The notes under the pieces were generated by a model that worked only from the letters and a program-made list of their open reading frames with translations, was not told the origin of the DNA and made no database searches. A stretch of 64,000 nt of DNA from Corynebacterium occultum. GTDB lineage: Bacteria; Actinomycetota; Actinomycetes; Mycobacteriales; Mycobacteriaceae. The translations under genes were made by a program, and so were the position numbers. Within the stretch, counting starts at the first letter, position 1. The number at the start of each line of letters is the position of its first letter. The stretch spans positions 248,001 to 312,000 of the forward strand of contig NZ_CP046455.1 in the NCBI RefSeq assembly GCF_009734425.1. The letters run 5' to 3'. Positions 62,962 through 64,000 of the stretch are shown here, in pieces.

Positions 62962-64000
62962 ATGCGAGTAGGCAAACCTTCTAAGTCCATGAGTCGCTGG
63001 ATGCGTCTCGGTATCGCCACCATCACCAGCACCGCCCTCGTCGGTGGCGCCCTGGTTGTCGTCCCCTCCCACCCGCTGCTGAATTCCACCCAGGTGGCCA
63101 GCGCGCAGGAGATTCCTGCTGATGCTGATGCTTATGCATTTGCCCAGCAGCTGAATTTGTCTACTCCGGGAATTCAGGCGCTCCTGCGCACGGATGATGA
63201 GCGGGGGGTTACGAAAATTCTCGCCCTGCTGGAGGCTGAACAGGCCTGGGACGGAGACACCGATAATGGGCGGGGCCCTGTTCTTTCCGATATTGAGCTG
63301 GAGCTGCTCGGAGCGCTGAACATCAACCTCGGGGGCATCACACTTCCTCTCGTGGGTGAGGATGGCCTGCTGCGACTGGACTCCGGTGCTGCCGCGGGAG
63401 AGGCTGGCGCCCTTCGCGCCTACGCTAACGCTCCTGCTGATAGCGAGGCACGCGCCGCGGTTGGTCTCATCACCGACACTGGTGCCCTGAACCTGGGTGC
63501 AGGCACTGAAGGGGGCAATGCCACTATTGACCTCACGAATGCGCTTGGTCTGAGCGCTGCTCTTTCTGAGCTGCTAGCAGAGGCTTCTCTGGAGCTGGGG
63601 GCTCTAAGTTCGGAGGCTTCCAAGGAAAATGCGACAGTTCCCAACAGTAATTACCAGATCGCCGAGGCCAACTTGGTCATTGACGCCCCCATCGTTGAGA
63701 CTGCTGTTGGCAGTGTGGAGGAACTGGTTGCTGGCCTGGATACCACAGTTAACGACTTGCTCGGTGAGCGCGGGGTTCTGGGCGAGGTCTTTGGCCTGGT
63801 CAATGGCTTGGCAGCCATCATCGGAACCAGCCTGGATGTTTCGGTTGAGATCCCCCTCACCGACATCACCAACCAACTCCTTGACACGCCGCTGGCGGAT
63901 GAGAATGGCCTCGTCTCCATTGATCTGCGGAGCGGCGACATCACCGTCAATCTTGCCCAGCTTCATGGTGGCGACCTGAACGATCTGCCTGCTAACACCA
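62962..64000 (+). CDS. Choice-of-anchor G family secreted protein (3' end cut by window)
   Basis: 346 codons are in the window, still open at the edge. A basic N-terminus and hydrophobic stretch (about residues 16-35) form a signal peptide with a likely cut after VASAQE-like sequence near residue 50. The following sequence is acidic, with repeated Leu-Gly/Asn-Leu beta segments (ALNINLGGITLPL, TGALNLGAG), as in the corynebacterial choice-of-anchor G surface proteins. Those carry a C-terminal wall or membrane anchor beyond this window. No good ribosome-binding site precedes the ATG. Confidence 0.8.
   Translation, partial: MRVGKPSKSMSRWMRLGIATITSTALVGGALVVVPSHPLLNSTQVASAQEIPADADAYAFAQQLNLSTPGIQALLRTDDERGVTKILALLEAEQAWDGDTDNGRGPVLSDIELELLGALNINLGGITLPLVGEDGLLRLDSGAAAGEAGALRAYANAPADSEARAAVGLITDTGALNLGAGTEGGNATIDLTNALGLSAALSELLAEASLELGALSSEASKENATVPNSNYQIAEANLVIDAPIVETAVGSVEELVAGLDTTVNDLLGERGVLGEVFGLVNGLAAIIGTSLDVSVEIPLTDITNQLLDTPLADENGLVSIDLRSGDITVNLAQLHGGDLNDLPANT

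Overview
The window is a high-GC actinobacterial chromosome segment, almost certainly from the genus Corynebacterium. It carries the mycolata-specific arabinogalactan genes (emb, aftA, dprE2, dprE1, glfT1, wzm/wzt, a GtrA-like protein), a MmpL-type transporter, MurT/GatD for peptidoglycan amidation, a GalE1-like/galU pair and a corynebacterial choice-of-anchor G surface protein. Gene order and family assignments are read from the translated sequence. No database search was run and I do not name a species.

Layout. 1-5193 (minus): the arabinan synthesis operon dprE1-dprE2-aftA-emb, with emb running off the left edge. 5194-6720: a lower-GC island with an unusual array of three nearly identical 38-residue amphipathic peptides. 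6784-9143: conserved proteins without clear function. 9176-13323: GtrA-like, glfT1 and the wzm/wzt galactan exporter, interrupted by a VbhA-Fic toxin-antitoxin pair. 13627-19466: a class V aminotransferase-like protein, hyuAB and a quinone-oxidoreductase-like enzyme. 19549-24754: tRNA-Ser, then a molybdenum-cofactor set (moeB/Z, moaE, moaB/mog, moeA, moaD) and a HisC-like aminotransferase. 24900-30447: tRNAs, a DASS dicarboxylate transporter flanked by two identical tRNA-Arg genes, tyrA, tadA and CsbD-like stress proteins. 30566-41573: an MmpL transporter, a queuosine group (tgt, YhhQ-type transporter, gluQ), galE-like/galU, a TauE exporter, a DUF559-like protein and a lipoprotein.

41644-48653: tRNA-Ser, SRP RNA, aspT, dnaX, ybaB and recR (core replication and repair synteny), then a BASS-family transporter. 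48676-50698 (minus): murT-gatD. 50896-58795: an accessory-looking block with a membrane-anchored hydrolase, a Pls/PosA-type non-ribosomal peptide synthetase, a membrane acyltransferase and a phosphopantetheinyl transferase. 58800-61973 (minus): a DnaQ/BRCT-like protein and leuA, the latter preceded by a leucine-rich leader peptide and hairpin that look like an attenuator. 62962-64000: the start of a secreted choice-of-anchor G protein behind a long AT-rich regulatory region.

The main points of interest are the three-copy peptide array, the NRPS block with its own PPTase and a candidate GlxR site, and several intact proteins whose catalytic or metal-binding residues are missing (GalE1-like, Tgt, DnaQ-like, class V aminotransferase-like, MurT ribbon). 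Tandem and inverted repeats in intergenic gaps also stand out.
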